DNA from: Gemmatimonadota bacterium
GTDB taxonomy: Bacteria > Gemmatimonadota > Gemmatimonadetes > Gemmatimonadales > GWC2-71-9
Direction: 5' to 3'
Length of the DNA: 64,000 nucleotides
Assembly: GCA_020351775.1 (NCBI GenBank)
Contig: CP070666.1
Span: forward strand, 3,297,180-3,361,179
Shown: in pieces, positions 25,387-36,655 of the stretch
Position numbering within the stretch: the first letter of the stretch is position 1
Layout of the letters: each line of letters opens with the position of its first letter
Translations under genes and position numbers: made by a program
The notes under the pieces: model-generated
Databases searched by the model: none
The model's input: the letters and a program-made list of their open reading frames with translations, nothing else
Told to the model about the DNA's origin: nothing

Positions 25387-26004
25387 ATGACTCACGTACA
25401 GGGTGCTGATCCGTCCGGGAAGCGGCGCAAGAGAGATCCCAAGGGTACTCGGGAACGCCTGGTGCGAGCCGCGTTGGAGCTGTTCACGACACAAGGATAT
25501 TATGGCAGCACCACTCCTCAGATCGCAGCCCGAGCTGGAATCGCTGAAGGAACCATCTACCGCCACTTTGAAAGCAAGGAGCATCTGCTAAACGAGATCT
25601 ACAGGGCGGCCCTACGCTTGCTGATCAAGTCGGTGAAGGATTCGGCTCAATCACGTTCCTGCCGCGATCGGCTGTTTGGAGTGGCGCGGTCCTGGCTCGA
25701 GCTGGCCCGCCGCAGCCCACCGCTGATCAAGCTGATCTTTGGCAGCGACCTGACCGGCCTGCTCGATGCCAAGAGCCGAGATACCAGAAGGGAGTTTCGC
25801 CTGGAGCTGGAGAGAGTCATCGCGGCCGGCAAATCGGAGGGAGAGATTCGTGCGGGCTCCGTTGAAGTGTGGACGGACGTTTGGCTGCAGCTGGTTGTCT
25901 TGGTGCTCGAGCGAACCGCCAGCGGGAATTGGCCACCGCATCACGCTGCGCCCGAACAGGTGCTTCAGAGTGCGTGGGATGCCCTCAAAGCGGCAGGAAC
26001 CTAA
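25387..26004 (+). CDS. TetR/AcrR family transcriptional regulator
   Basis: A 205-aa regulator. ATG 25387 is selected since earlier in-frame starts add residues without family likeness. The HTH domain covers about 20-65 (RERLVRAALELFTTQGYYGS, then IAARAGIAEGTIYRHFESKE). The rest is helical ligand-binding and dimerisation domain, with a C-terminal hydrophobic helix (DVWLQLVVLVLERTA). Target genes are unknown; neighbours are the M1 peptidase on the opposite strand (3' ends overlap by four bases) and the thioredoxin-like gene upstream, divergent from it. Confidence 0.92.
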   Translation: MTHVQGADPSGKRRKRDPKGTRERLVRAALELFTTQGYYGSTTPQIAARAGIAEGTIYRHFESKEHLLNEIYRAALRLLIKSVKDSAQSRSCRDRLFGVARSWLELARRSPPLIKLIFGSDLTGLLDAKSRDTRREFRLELERVIAAGKSEGEIRAGSVEVWTDVWLQLVVLVLERTASGNWPPHHAAPEQVLQSAWDALKAAGT

Positions 26005-27626
26005 CCCCGTTGGTCGAGTCGGCTCACCGACATGAGGAGGGTCCCCTCCGGATCCAAGATCAGTCGTGTCGGCCGTTCGGCAGCCCGCATCCTTAGAGTA
26101 TCAGCCCAACCAGATACGTCGGCTGCCACCCGCTCCTCCACACCGCCGGCGAATTGCAGTAGCACCGGCAGTCTCAATCTGAACGCCTCCCAACTGCGAG
26201 GCTGTACTTGGTGCACTGCGACAACCACCGTACTATTGGCCTCGCTGTAGCTCCAGGCGACCTCCAGTTGGGGATATCCGGGGCGGAGTAACCACTGCTC
26301 GAAGAACCAGTCCATTGGCCGGTTCGCGTGTCGGGACATCACCGCGGCGAAGTCATTCGTCAGCACCGTCGAGTCCCGGAACAGCTGGTAGTACTCACCT
26401 ATGCCGGCAAAGAACAGTGAGTCTCCCAGTTCGCTTCTGAGCATGTGCAGGACCCAGGCCCCTTTTTGATAGTTGTTCGCATCCAGCAGCTCGAAAGGAT
26501 TGTCCACCGCAGTATCGATTACCGCCCGGTTCACCACAGATGACTGCATGTAGCCAGTCCTGTGCGAACGCATGATGTCGGCAAACGTCTCCGCCTCACC
26601 GATCAGTTCGTAGAACAGCGGTCCGAAATAGCTGGCAAACCCCTCGGACAGCCAGAGGTGGTGCCAATCACCCTGCGACACCGCATCGCCGAACCACTGA
26701 TGCGCGATCTCATGGGCAACGACCGCTTCACCCATTGTACGATTGGCATAGCCACGCTCGGCATAGAATATGGCGGAGCTATTCTCCATTCCCCCGTACC
26801 GCGTCGACGACTGAACGTGTGCGAGCTTTGCGTATGGGAAAGCTCCGATGACGCGGCTCATGACGGCAACCATCTCATTGGCCCGCCTGAACGGTCGCTG
26901 CACAGCAAAAGCGGAGTCCTCGGGGAAAGTCCACGCGGTCTGTGGAACTCCGTCGCTGTGACCCAGCAGGGCCACGGACATCACTCCCGTTCCCACCACC
27001 ATTGTGTGGACTGGTATCGGTCGGTCCTCCCGCCAACGCCACACGACGCGCCCCGCCGCCAGCGTGTCGACTCCCAAGAGCCGACCGTTGGCAACGGCAC
27101 GCCACCCGAGGGGCACCTCGATGCTGAACTGCACGGTGGCCTTGTCGCCAGGGTGATCTTCGCAGGGAAACCAGTGATGCGCACGTTCGGGCCAGTTGTC
27201 GGCAAAGGCGGTCCGTCTCCCGTGCACGTTGTCGCCAATCACCAATCCATCGCTGGGTGCGCCGCGATAGTAGATCGTGACTGCAAGCGTGTCTCTGGGT
27301 GGACCCCAGTGTTCAACCAGCAACTCATCAGGCTCTTCAAACGGGCCCTCATTCCAGCTCCATGGAACAGCCGCTGTGGCAACGTCCTGTTCCGTTCTGT
27401 GCACGGAGTCGACCGCAAGGGCGTTGTCGAAATCCAGTACCAGTGGACCGCTGCCGGCATGCACCACGTAGCGCACCTGAGCGGCAGCACTGACGACGGT
27501 GCCAGAGTCAGGAATAGACAGGGCTATGTCATAGTGAACGATGTCTTGCTCGTCGCGAATCAGATCGTCCACGATCGCAAGAGGCGAGCTGATCTGCATC
27601 AGGACGACGAGCGTGAGAATGAGCAC
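26001..27626 (-). CDS. Exported M1 family aminopeptidase
   Basis: A zinc metallopeptidase of about 541 aa. It shows the M1 exopeptidase block YGGMENSSAIF, the zinc site HEIAHQWFGDAV, and the downstream ligand Glu in LWLSEGFASYFG. GTG 27626 starts a hydrophobic signal (VLILTLVVLMQ), cut around SPLA; a longer reading extending to 27971 would enter the divergent symporter gene and is rejected. The exact start is uncertain, since GGGGAT is 13 bases away. Likely a periplasmic aminopeptidase. With the two M14 enzymes it suggests growth on proteins or peptides. Confidence 0.9.
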   Translation of the reverse strand: MLILTLVVLMQISSPLAIVDDLIRDEQDIVHYDIALSIPDSGTVVSAAAQVRYVVHAGSGPLVLDFDNALAVDSVHRTEQDVATAAVPWSWNEGPFEEPDELLVEHWGPPRDTLAVTIYYRGAPSDGLVIGDNVHGRRTAFADNWPERAHHWFPCEDHPGDKATVQFSIEVPLGWRAVANGRLLGVDTLAAGRVVWRWREDRPIPVHTMVVGTGVMSVALLGHSDGVPQTAWTFPEDSAFAVQRPFRRANEMVAVMSRVIGAFPYAKLAHVQSSTRYGGMENSSAIFYAERGYANRTMGEAVVAHEIAHQWFGDAVSQGDWHHLWLSEGFASYFGPLFYELIGEAETFADIMRSHRTGYMQSSVVNRAVIDTAVDNPFELLDANNYQKGAWVLHMLRSELGDSLFFAGIGEYYQLFRDSTVLTNDFAAVMSRHANRPMDWFFEQWLLRPGYPQLEVAWSYSEANSTVVVAVHQVQPRSWEAFRLRLPVLLQFAGGVEERVAADVSGWADTLRMRAAERPTRLILDPEGTLLMSVSRLDQRG

Positions 27627-27726
27627 GGAACGGAAGCTATCCCCATTCGATGAAAGCAGAAAGGGACGGAGCCTAGACAACCAGTGTCTATCGTTATATC
27701 TAGTTGCATCCTCACAGGAGAAAGCA

Positions 27727-29097
27727 ATGGAGCTTCCGGGTGCAGCATCCGAACGCGGTTCTTGGGGTACCCGTCTTGGATTCATACTAGCAGCAGTAGG
27801 ATCAGCGGTGGGGTTGGGGAACATGTGGCGCTTTTCGTATGTGGCTGCCGAGGGAGGTGGCGCCGCCTTTGTGCTCCTGTACCTGCTGTTCGTCACGCTG
27901 GTTGGAATTCCCGTGATGACGTCCGAGCTCATTATCGGCCGAATGACGCAAGTGTCGCCGATAAAGGCCATACGGCAACTCGGAGGTGCTAGCTGGGCTC
28001 CGCTGGGTTGGCTGTTCGTGGCCGCTGGCTTCGGACTACTATCGTACTACTCCGTAATAGCTGGGTGGACCATGCGGTTCGCCACCGATGCTATGCGCGG
28101 GGCTATCCCGCAGGATACAGCCACTTACTTCAATCAAGTCGGAACCAACTTACCGGCCATTGTCACGCATGTCATTTTCATGGCGATCACCGTCTTCATA
28201 GTCGGCCGTGGTGTCAAGAAAGGGCTGGAACGTACAGCCCTCATACTCATGCCGATGCTGTTCCTGCTCCTCGTGGGATTGGCCATCTGGTCGGCGACGC
28301 TGTCTGGTGGCGGCCCCGGCTATGCGTACTACTTGAAGCCACGCCTCAACGAGCTCCTCGACACTGCCATCATCACCGATGCTGCCGGGCAGGCGTTCTT
28401 CTCACTGAGCCTCGGTATGGGCGCCATCATGACCTACGCTTCCTACTTAAAGAGTAAGAGAAATCTGGGTCGTGAAGCAGTCACCATCGCCGCCACAGAT
28501 TTTGGTGTGGCATTTGTAGCAGGTCTGGTGGTCTTCCCCATCATCTTCCACTTCGGCCTCGGTGAGGCGATCGGCCTTGGCGGGGTGCTCAACACGGATA
28601 ACACCGTTGGCACTCTGTTCATAACCATCCCACCTGCGCTTCAGTCAATCGGCTCCTTTGGCAACGTGGTCATCGCTGCATTTTTCGTGATGCTGTTCTT
28701 CGCCGCCTTGACCTCGGCAATCTCGCTGTTGGAAGTCGTGGTCGCATCGGTGATCGACAACTGGCACTGGCCCCGTGCAGGCGCTGCTGTGACTTTCGGG
28801 ATTCTCATCACACTAGCCGGGCTTCCCTCGGCCCTCAACCTGAATTTCTTGACTTTTGCAGATCGGCTGTTCGGGGCCTTTTTCCTAATGCTCGGCGGGT
28901 TACTCACCGCTATCCTGGTCGGCTACCGTGCGCTGCCCGAGGCCGACCGGGAGCTAGCCCAGGGGCTCCAGCACCCAGGATTACGCAGAGCATGGTCTAC
29001 GGCAATCAGGTACTTTGTGCCGCCAGTCTTACTCGTGGTGTTGTCCTTTGGCATCAAGCCTCTATGGAACGCGTTCAGAGCCCTCATCGGAGGGTGA
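27727..29097 (+). CDS. Sodium:neurotransmitter symporter (NSS/SNF family) transporter
   Basis: A 456-aa inner-membrane transporter with about 11-12 helices, like LeuT/MhsT, importing an amino acid with Na+. The first helix has the unwound substrate site FILAAVGSAVGLGNMWRFSY, and helix 6 region carries LGMGAIMTYASYL; the second Na+ site residues look normal. ATG 27727 follows a CAGGAG 7 bases upstream. Its end overlaps the end of the E1-alpha gene on the other strand by 36 bases. Likely takes up amino acids released by the nearby M1 aminopeptidase, which is divergent; this link is inferred. Confidence 0.93.
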   Translation: MELPGAASERGSWGTRLGFILAAVGSAVGLGNMWRFSYVAAEGGGAAFVLLYLLFVTLVGIPVMTSELIIGRMTQVSPIKAIRQLGGASWAPLGWLFVAAGFGLLSYYSVIAGWTMRFATDAMRGAIPQDTATYFNQVGTNLPAIVTHVIFMAITVFIVGRGVKKGLERTALILMPMLFLLLVGLAIWSATLSGGGPGYAYYLKPRLNELLDTAIITDAAGQAFFSLSLGMGAIMTYASYLKSKRNLGREAVTIAATDFGVAFVAGLVVFPIIFHFGLGEAIGLGGVLNTDNTVGTLFITIPPALQSIGSFGNVVIAAFFVMLFFAALTSAISLLEVVVASVIDNWHWPRAGAAVTFGILITLAGLPSALNLNFLTFADRLFGAFFLMLGGLLTAILVGYRALPEADRELAQGLQHPGLRRAWSTAIRYFVPPVLLVVLSFGIKPLWNAFRALIGG

Positions 29098-30186
29098 GTA
29101 GCTAGCATACACACCTTCCAACGCAGACTCGGGTGCGGGACGGCTCGCTTCCCTGCTGGACAGAGCTTCCCTCTCCGCATCCTCGACCTCTTGGACGATC
29201 TCGGACTCTATCCGCTCCAGAACGTGAGGGCCGACCCCATCTCCCTTGAGATACTCCTCGTATAACCCTATCGGGTCACGTGCACCCCAATGGGTAAACA
29301 GCTCGGGCGGGATCAGCTCGCGCGCTTCCTGCTCGTCGTGTGTCGCATGGCCACCCATGCGGAACGTCTCGCCTGCCAGAACGACGGGGCCGGCTTCGCT
29401 CAAGCAGTGACGTACCGCGAGCTTGGTGGCAGCATACGCGTCCAGCACGTTGTTGCCGTCAAACGACCAGCCTGCCACTCCGTAAGCCTGGTGGACGCTC
29501 TCGAACGTGCCCGGCGGATGATGCACTGTGACGGGAGTTCCGAGAGCTATCTGGTTGTTCTGGATTATGAAGATCACCGACAAATGCTGAGCTACCGCAA
29601 GGCCAAGGGCCTCATGGGTCCCGCCATGCTTCATCGATCCATCGCCAACCCAAGTCAGCGCTATACCATCTTCCCCGCGCAGTCGGAAACCCAAGGCGAT
29701 GCCAACCGTAACGGGCGGCATAATGCCGATGTTCGAAATTGGCTGCAGCACCCTTCGGTCCAGATCTCCCACATGACCGTCGCGACCTCGTGATGGGGAG
29801 TCATATGTGCCGAGATAACCGCGTAGCATATCCGCCACCGGCATTCCCATCTCGCAACAGGCACCGGCGTTGCGGATCATAGGAGCTACGATATCGAGCC
29901 GCCGATTCAACGCATGCACTGGACCGACGGTCGCAGCCTCCTCACCCGTCCCCAACCACGCCTTGGATATGATACCATGCCGCACCCAACGCTTGAGGGT
30001 TATGTCATGCAACCGGGTGCGCAACAGTCCGCGATAGAGATCGAGCTTGGGCTCGCGATTGAGTTGCTCCACGATCGACCGCCGCTCAGGGTCGCGGTAC
30101 CAAGTGTCGACGAACTCAGCGCTCAACTCCGCATCTGGCTGCCAATCCACATACTCAGGTGGATCGTAGGCTGGAAACCTCTTCAC
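29062..30186 (-). CDS. Thiamine-diphosphate dehydrogenase E1 alpha subunit
   Basis: A 374-aa E1-alpha protein of the pyruvate/branched-chain 2-oxoacid dehydrogenase family. The ThDP block is intact: VGDGSMKHGGTHEALG, then FIIQNNQIALGTPV. The helix WLGTGEEAATVGPVHAL and the phosphorylation-loop-like segment GETFRMGGHATHDEQEA are present. The beta subunit, E2 and E3 genes are not in the window; E1 alpha normally pairs with beta, so this one must either find it elsewhere or act alone. It is flanked by a kinase gene on the same strand 120 bases upstream. Confidence 0.9.
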   Translation of the reverse strand: MKRFPAYDPPEYVDWQPDAELSAEFVDTWYRDPERRSIVEQLNREPKLDLYRGLLRTRLHDITLKRWVRHGIISKAWLGTGEEAATVGPVHALNRRLDIVAPMIRNAGACCEMGMPVADMLRGYLGTYDSPSRGRDGHVGDLDRRVLQPISNIGIMPPVTVGIALGFRLRGEDGIALTWVGDGSMKHGGTHEALGLAVAQHLSVIFIIQNNQIALGTPVTVHHPPGTFESVHQAYGVAGWSFDGNNVLDAYAATKLAVRHCLSEAGPVVLAGETFRMGGHATHDEQEARELIPPELFTHWGARDPIGLYEEYLKGDGVGPHVLERIESEIVQEVEDAEREALSSREASRPAPESALEGVYASYSPSDEGSERVP

Positions 30187-30305
30187 CGTCTGGTGGGTCC
30201 TTCACAAGGTGCGTTGCGCCCGATACCCTCGACTGACTCGATGCTAACCCCGGACCAGCAGGCTCGGTGGATTCCAGGCACCGGCACTCGTTACTGAAGC
30301 TCCGA

Positions 30306-31373
30306 TCATCCCAGCAGTTGTCGCATCCGCGCAGCATCTACATCGTCTGCTGCATCGATCAGTGCCAGGCCAAAATCCCGTGCTGTGTCATAACGGTCGT
30401 CAGCATCCGATGCCAGCGACTTCATCAACGCAACTTCCAACTTTGGTGGGAAATCCGAGCGATATAGGCGCAACGGTGTCGGCTTGCCACGAAGGCGAGC
30501 GATCATCATTTCCTGAGGTGTGCGCCCTTCGAACGGTAGCCGCGTGGTGAACATCTCGTAGGCCATTATGCCCAGGCCATAGATGTCACTGCGGGCATCT
30601 ATGTTCTTTCCCCGAATCTGTTCCGGGCTCATGAACTCGGGTGTGCCCAAGATGATTCCAGTGGCTGTCAACTTGGCCATGCTCGGATCAGCGCGATTCT
30701 GCTTGGCCAAGCCAAAGTCCATTATTACAGCGATTTCTCCGCCACCGTCCCGCGGCACCAACATTACATTTTCTGGCTTGAGATCGCGATGGATTATGTT
30801 TTGCTGATGCGCGAAGTCCAGGCCGGAACATATCTGGATGATGAACTCCATACCCATCGCTACCGACATAGCTCCGGTCACCGCTTCCCGGTCGGAGAGA
30901 AGCTCGCCACGTAGGTACGGCATTACCAGGTAAATGAGTCCGTCCTCGGTCTCGCCCAACCGCAAGATGCGACACACGTTCGGATGGTCGAGCCGCATTG
31001 CGAGGCCTGCCTCGCGCCTCAGGCGTTCTACTGAGTTCCGATCGCGACTCAGCTTGGGGCTCAGCACCTTGACGGCCAGGCTCCTTCCGCTATGCATGTC
31101 GGTGGCCTCATACACGTACGACATGCCCCCCTCGCCCAGCTTCCGCTCGATTCTGTATCGGTGATCAAGTACTTGATTAGCCAGCGAAGCGGCGCGGTCC
31201 ACCACAGGTGATTGCCGCGGGACGACATTCCGAGCCACAGTCTTCTCCCCTCCGGTGCTTACGGCAGACCGTCTCCCACTATCACCCACGTCGACTAAGG
31301 GACTGCCGTCCTTCGGACAGAATCGGGCATCACCTTCATATACGTTCTTACACCGCGGACAACGACGACTCAT
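30306..31373 (-). CDS. Serine/threonine protein kinase with N-terminal zinc ribbon
   Basis: A 355-aa cytosolic Hanks-type kinase with no membrane segment. Residues 1-28 form a C4 zinc ribbon (RRCPRCKNVYEGDARFCPKDG). The kinase domain starts about 72: LGEGGMSYVYEA glycine loop, LAVKVLS lysine, IIHRDLKPENVML catalytic loop, MDFGLAKQ magnesium loop and GTPEFMSPEQIRG activation segment. All key residues are present. Its start overlaps the stop of the REC-GAF-GGDEF gene upstream (ATGA), so both are made together. Substrates are unknown. Confidence 0.93.
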   Translation of the reverse strand: MSRRCPRCKNVYEGDARFCPKDGSPLVDVGDSGRRSAVSTGGEKTVARNVVPRQSPVVDRAASLANQVLDHRYRIERKLGEGGMSYVYEATDMHSGRSLAVKVLSPKLSRDRNSVERLRREAGLAMRLDHPNVCRILRLGETEDGLIYLVMPYLRGELLSDREAVTGAMSVAMGMEFIIQICSGLDFAHQQNIIHRDLKPENVMLVPRDGGGEIAVIMDFGLAKQNRADPSMAKLTATGIILGTPEFMSPEQIRGKNIDARSDIYGLGIMAYEMFTTRLPFEGRTPQEMMIARLRGKPTPLRLYRSDFPPKLEVALMKSLASDADDRYDTARDFGLALIDAADDVDAARMRQLLG

Positions 31374-32851
31374 GGACGCACCCTATTTCGGCCTTCGTTC
31401 TTGGCACGGTACAGCGCTGCATCAGCCCGAGCAATTAGGGAATCCGCCGTCGGCACATCGCCGTCGGGCTCTGCGCTCGCCACGCCAATCGAGACTGTAA
31501 TATTGAGGGGATCACCCGTCTCCGCAAAGTTGGTTTGCATTACCCGCTTTCGGAGACGTTCGGCGAAGACCAGCGCCCCGTCCACGTCAGTCTCCGGTAA
31601 GACTATGACGAACTCCTCCCCCCCGTACCGCGCAGCCAAGTCCACTGAGCGAACCTCTCTCCTCAAGAGATCGCCCATTTGGCGCAGCATGCTGTCCCCT
31701 ACCAGGTGGCCACGAGAATCATTCACATTCTTGAACCGATCGAGGTCAATCATCAGCACGCTGAATTCCGTTCGGTAGCGGCTGACGCGGTTCAGTTCGC
31801 GCTCCAGCCGCTCCATTAACGCACGGCGGTTGAGACAGCCCGTCAGAGCATCGATGGTCGCCAACCACCGATATCGCTCCTTGTCGGACTGCACCGTCTC
31901 CAACTCGTATGCCTTCTCGATGGCATTGATAGCCGTCTTGATGACCTGGTCGGCGAACGCCACATCAGACTGCGTAAGTGTTACACCCTGGTCGAGTGTG
32001 CGGAGAAAGAACACTCCCGATTGCGCGCCCTTGAGGCTGAATGGGATAGCAATCACGGACTTGGTCGGCACCTGAACGCCGTCTCGCTGCCAGCGCTCGC
32101 GAACCTCGGTATACAAGGGATCGTCCTGTACATCAGCCACCAACACCGGTTGGTTGGTGTCAAGAGCCTTGCGGATCTCGGGGTACCCATCGAGCTGTAT
32201 CTCCAGATTGCGCAGCATCGGGTTGTCCGAGGCCACAACCACCAGGCCGACCTCGCCGCCCGGCTGCGGAATCACAAGTGAGCATTTGGTGATATTCAAT
32301 ACGTGTGCGACTCTTCGAGCCAAGATGTGATAGATCTCTTCGGCCTTGAGCGCATCAGTTACCTCGTGCAGGATATCCACCATTTCTGCACGAATGGCCG
32401 CTTCCTCTGCCCGTGCCTTGGCCTCGGCAGCTTGCTCGCGGGCCTCGTCTCGTGCCTGCCGCAGCGCCATCCCCGTTCGAAGGTGTGCATCGACACGGGC
32501 TAGAAGTTCCTTGACCCGAAATGGCTTGGCAATGAAATCCGACGCACCTAGGCCGAGGGATTTCACCGTGCCGTCCTCAGGCGACATCGAAGAGATCATG
32601 AGGACCGGCAAATCACGCCAGCGGTCGTCACCCTTGATCTTCTCGAGAATCTGCAGCCCGTCCACCTTGGGCATCATGATGTCGAGCATCAGAAGATCAG
32701 GAGACACCTCCGACAGGCGAGTCAGCAGAGTACTACTGTCAGACACGGCTACTACATCGTGGCCCCTGTCCTTGAGTATCCAGACGAGCGTGTTCAGCAA
32801 CACTTCGTCATCGTCTGCGACGAGAATCGTCGCTCCCTCTCTAGTCGTCAT
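31370..32851 (-). CDS. Response regulator diguanylate cyclase (REC-GAF-GGDEF)
   Basis: A 493-aa soluble signalling protein that makes cyclic di-GMP. REC covers about 8-122 with phospho-acceptor Asp in DLLMLDIMMPKVDG and Lys in FIAKPFRVKE. A coiled helix leads to a GAF domain at about 165-305, then GGDEF at about 330-490. The active site is RYGGEEF, and RSVD five residues upstream is an intact inhibitory I-site, so product feedback is expected. No histidine kinase is next to it; it overlaps the Ser/Thr kinase gene instead, and the threonine dehydratase precedes it by 9 bases. Confidence 0.94.
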   Translation of the reverse strand: MTTREGATILVADDDEVLLNTLVWILKDRGHDVVAVSDSSTLLTRLSEVSPDLLMLDIMMPKVDGLQILEKIKGDDRWRDLPVLMISSMSPEDGTVKSLGLGASDFIAKPFRVKELLARVDAHLRTGMALRQARDEAREQAAEAKARAEEAAIRAEMVDILHEVTDALKAEEIYHILARRVAHVLNITKCSLVIPQPGGEVGLVVVASDNPMLRNLEIQLDGYPEIRKALDTNQPVLVADVQDDPLYTEVRERWQRDGVQVPTKSVIAIPFSLKGAQSGVFFLRTLDQGVTLTQSDVAFADQVIKTAINAIEKAYELETVQSDKERYRWLATIDALTGCLNRRALMERLERELNRVSRYRTEFSVLMIDLDRFKNVNDSRGHLVGDSMLRQMGDLLRREVRSVDLAARYGGEEFVIVLPETDVDGALVFAERLRKRVMQTNFAETGDPLNITVSIGVASAEPDGDVPTADSLIARADAALYRAKNEGRNRVRP

Positions 32852-32860
32852 CGCCAGATT

Positions 32861-33829
32861 TCACACGCCCTTGGCCAGAGCTGAAAGGACTGAAGGGTCT
32901 GCGTTTCCGCCGCTCACAATCAACGCAGTTGGCCCCACCAGATTGAGAACACCACTACGAACCGCTGCCGTAGTAACCGCTCCAGAAGGCTCCGCCATAA
33001 CTGCCTGCTCCGATCTCAACCACAACGTCGCCTCTGCGATTGCGGCGTCGCTAACAGTGACCCCGTCGGCTCGACCCTTCAGATGCCTGAAGGTAATTGT
33101 CCCCACAGAAAGCGGTAGTAACCCATCCGCTATGCTCTTCGTGCGTTCCAACCGCACGGGGTGTCCCGCCGCCAGCGCGGCGTTGAAACCGGCCGCTCCC
33201 TCGGGCTCAACCCCAGTCACACGAGCCCCCGGCCGCAGCTGGATGACTGCCGTGGCAACGCCGGCTGCGAGGCCGCCACCGCCAACTGGCACCACGACGT
33301 GCTCCACGTACGGCAGCTGCTCTACAATCTCAAGCCCAACTGTACCCTGTCCGGCCACGATGTCTGGATGATCGTATGGCGGTATGACGGTGAGACCCTC
33401 AGCCTGCGCCAACTCCATCCCCTTGTTGTAGCGGTGTTCCGAAGTGGTGCCGGCAAACACCACCTCCCCACCCCAGCGTTCTACTCCTGCCACCTTCATG
33501 GGCGGCGCGGTTTCCGGCATTACGATCACGGCGCGGACATTGACACGTTGAGCTGCGAACGCCACAGCCTGCCCGTGATTGCCACTAGAATAGGTGAGTA
33601 CACCGCGCTTGCGGAGTTCGGGGGACAACCGGCGCACCGCAGTCCACGCCCCCCGTAGCTTGAACGCTCCCGTCGCGTGTGTGTTCTCAAGCTTTAGATA
33701 TACTGGTACGCCTGCTAGGTCTGTGAGCGCCGACACAGGCACCAATGGAGTGACTTCGGCGACTCCCACCAGCCCACGAGCTGCTTCCCGAATCGCCCCA
33801 ATCGTGACCAGGGACTCGGATGAGTTCAT
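32861..33829 (-). CDS. Threonine/serine dehydratase, PLP-dependent
   Basis: A 322-aa fold II PLP enzyme that deaminates threonine to 2-oxobutyrate or serine to pyruvate. The PLP Lys lies in NTHATGAFKLRGAW near residue 56; YSSGNHGQAVAFAA binds the substrate carboxylate, VPVGGGGLAAGVA is the glycine loop holding the phosphate, and VSGGN near the C-terminus contacts the pyridine ring. There is no C-terminal ACT regulatory domain, so it is the short catabolic or biodegradative type rather than IlvA. It follows gyrA closely (17 bases), probably in one transcript. Confidence 0.88.
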   Translation of the reverse strand: MNSSESLVTIGAIREAARGLVGVAEVTPLVPVSALTDLAGVPVYLKLENTHATGAFKLRGAWTAVRRLSPELRKRGVLTYSSGNHGQAVAFAAQRVNVRAVIVMPETAPPMKVAGVERWGGEVVFAGTTSEHRYNKGMELAQAEGLTVIPPYDHPDIVAGQGTVGLEIVEQLPYVEHVVVPVGGGGLAAGVATAVIQLRPGARVTGVEPEGAAGFNAALAAGHPVRLERTKSIADGLLPLSVGTITFRHLKGRADGVTVSDAAIAEATLWLRSEQAVMAEPSGAVTTAAVRSGVLNLVGPTALIVSGGNADPSVLSALAKGV

Positions 33830-33846
33830 GGGACCTGCTTCGCTTA

Positions 33847-36342
<2,496 letters not shown>

Positions 36343-36365
36343 TGCGTTCCCGGTTGGCTTACGAC

Positions 36366-36388
36366 AAAAGGGGCCGCTTTCCGACCCC
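36366..36388 (-). terminator. Intrinsic terminator/attenuator just upstream of gyrA
   Basis: On the minus strand, GGGGTCG, loop GAAAG and CGGCCCC (36388-36370) make a 7-bp stem with one G-T pair, followed by TTTTGTC (36369 downward). It can end transcripts of the BlaI/M56 operon or a small RNA from the upstream spacer. If the promoter at 36402-36430 is the gyrA promoter, the hairpin sits at the very 5' end of the gyrA mRNA. Confidence 0.6.
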
Positions 36389-36401
36389 TGGAGGTCCTTG
36401 C

Positions 36402-36430
36402 AATATACCGATTGGTGGGGCTCAGAGCAA
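36402..36430 (-). promoter_or_regulatory. Candidate gyrA promoter
   Basis: On the minus strand TTGCTC (36430-36425), a 17-base spacer and TATATT (36407-36402) form a sigma-70-like promoter with a good -10 and a modest -35. It would start transcription near 36395, about 53 bases before gyrA. No footprint or mapping data; sequence match only. Confidence 0.4.
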
Positions 36431-36476
36431 TTCTGATGCCGCGCTGTAAGCTATTGTCCAGGTAGCAGTTACGGTC

Positions 36477-36614
36477 GGCGACTCCAGGCAGGGTTTCTCG
36501 GCGGATCCTCCGGCCCGAGGGCGTCCCGGTGGGGACGCGCCATCCCGGCGGCCCTGTCGGCCGTCAGGCACTAAGCAAGCCCCAGGCGGAAACCCCGGGG
36601 CCTGCTGATGCGCC
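36477..36614 (-). ncRNA. Candidate structured RNA or structured 3' region between M56 gene and gyrA
   Basis: This 314-base gap holds a compact set of nested pairs. GGCG (36477-36480) pairs with CGCC (36611-36614), GCAGG (36488-36492) with CCTGC (36601-36605), and GTTTC (36493-36497) with GAAAC (36589-36593). Inside are the hairpins CTCGG/CCGAG (36497-36501, 36515-36519) and GCGTCCC/GGGACGC (36521-36527, 36532-36538). On the minus strand it is followed by the T-tract terminator at 36366. It lacks the marks of tmRNA, RNase P, SRP or 5S RNA. Strand is assumed from the terminator. Confidence 0.35.
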
Positions 36615-36655
36615 AGGCTACGAAAGAGACAGACGCGGCAAAAGCGGGAGTTAGA

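Noticed and set aside
26562-27653. A 363-codon plus-strand open frame
   Set aside because: Antisense to the M1 peptidase with intact motifs; a product of codon bias.
27627-27971. Longer start of the M1 peptidase (115 extra residues)
   Set aside because: It would run into the divergent symporter gene, and the hydrophobic signal at 27626 is lost in the middle of the chain.
36521-36538. GCGTCCC/GGGACGC hairpin as a stand-alone terminator
   Set aside because: No T-tract follows on either strand; it belongs to the larger nested structure.
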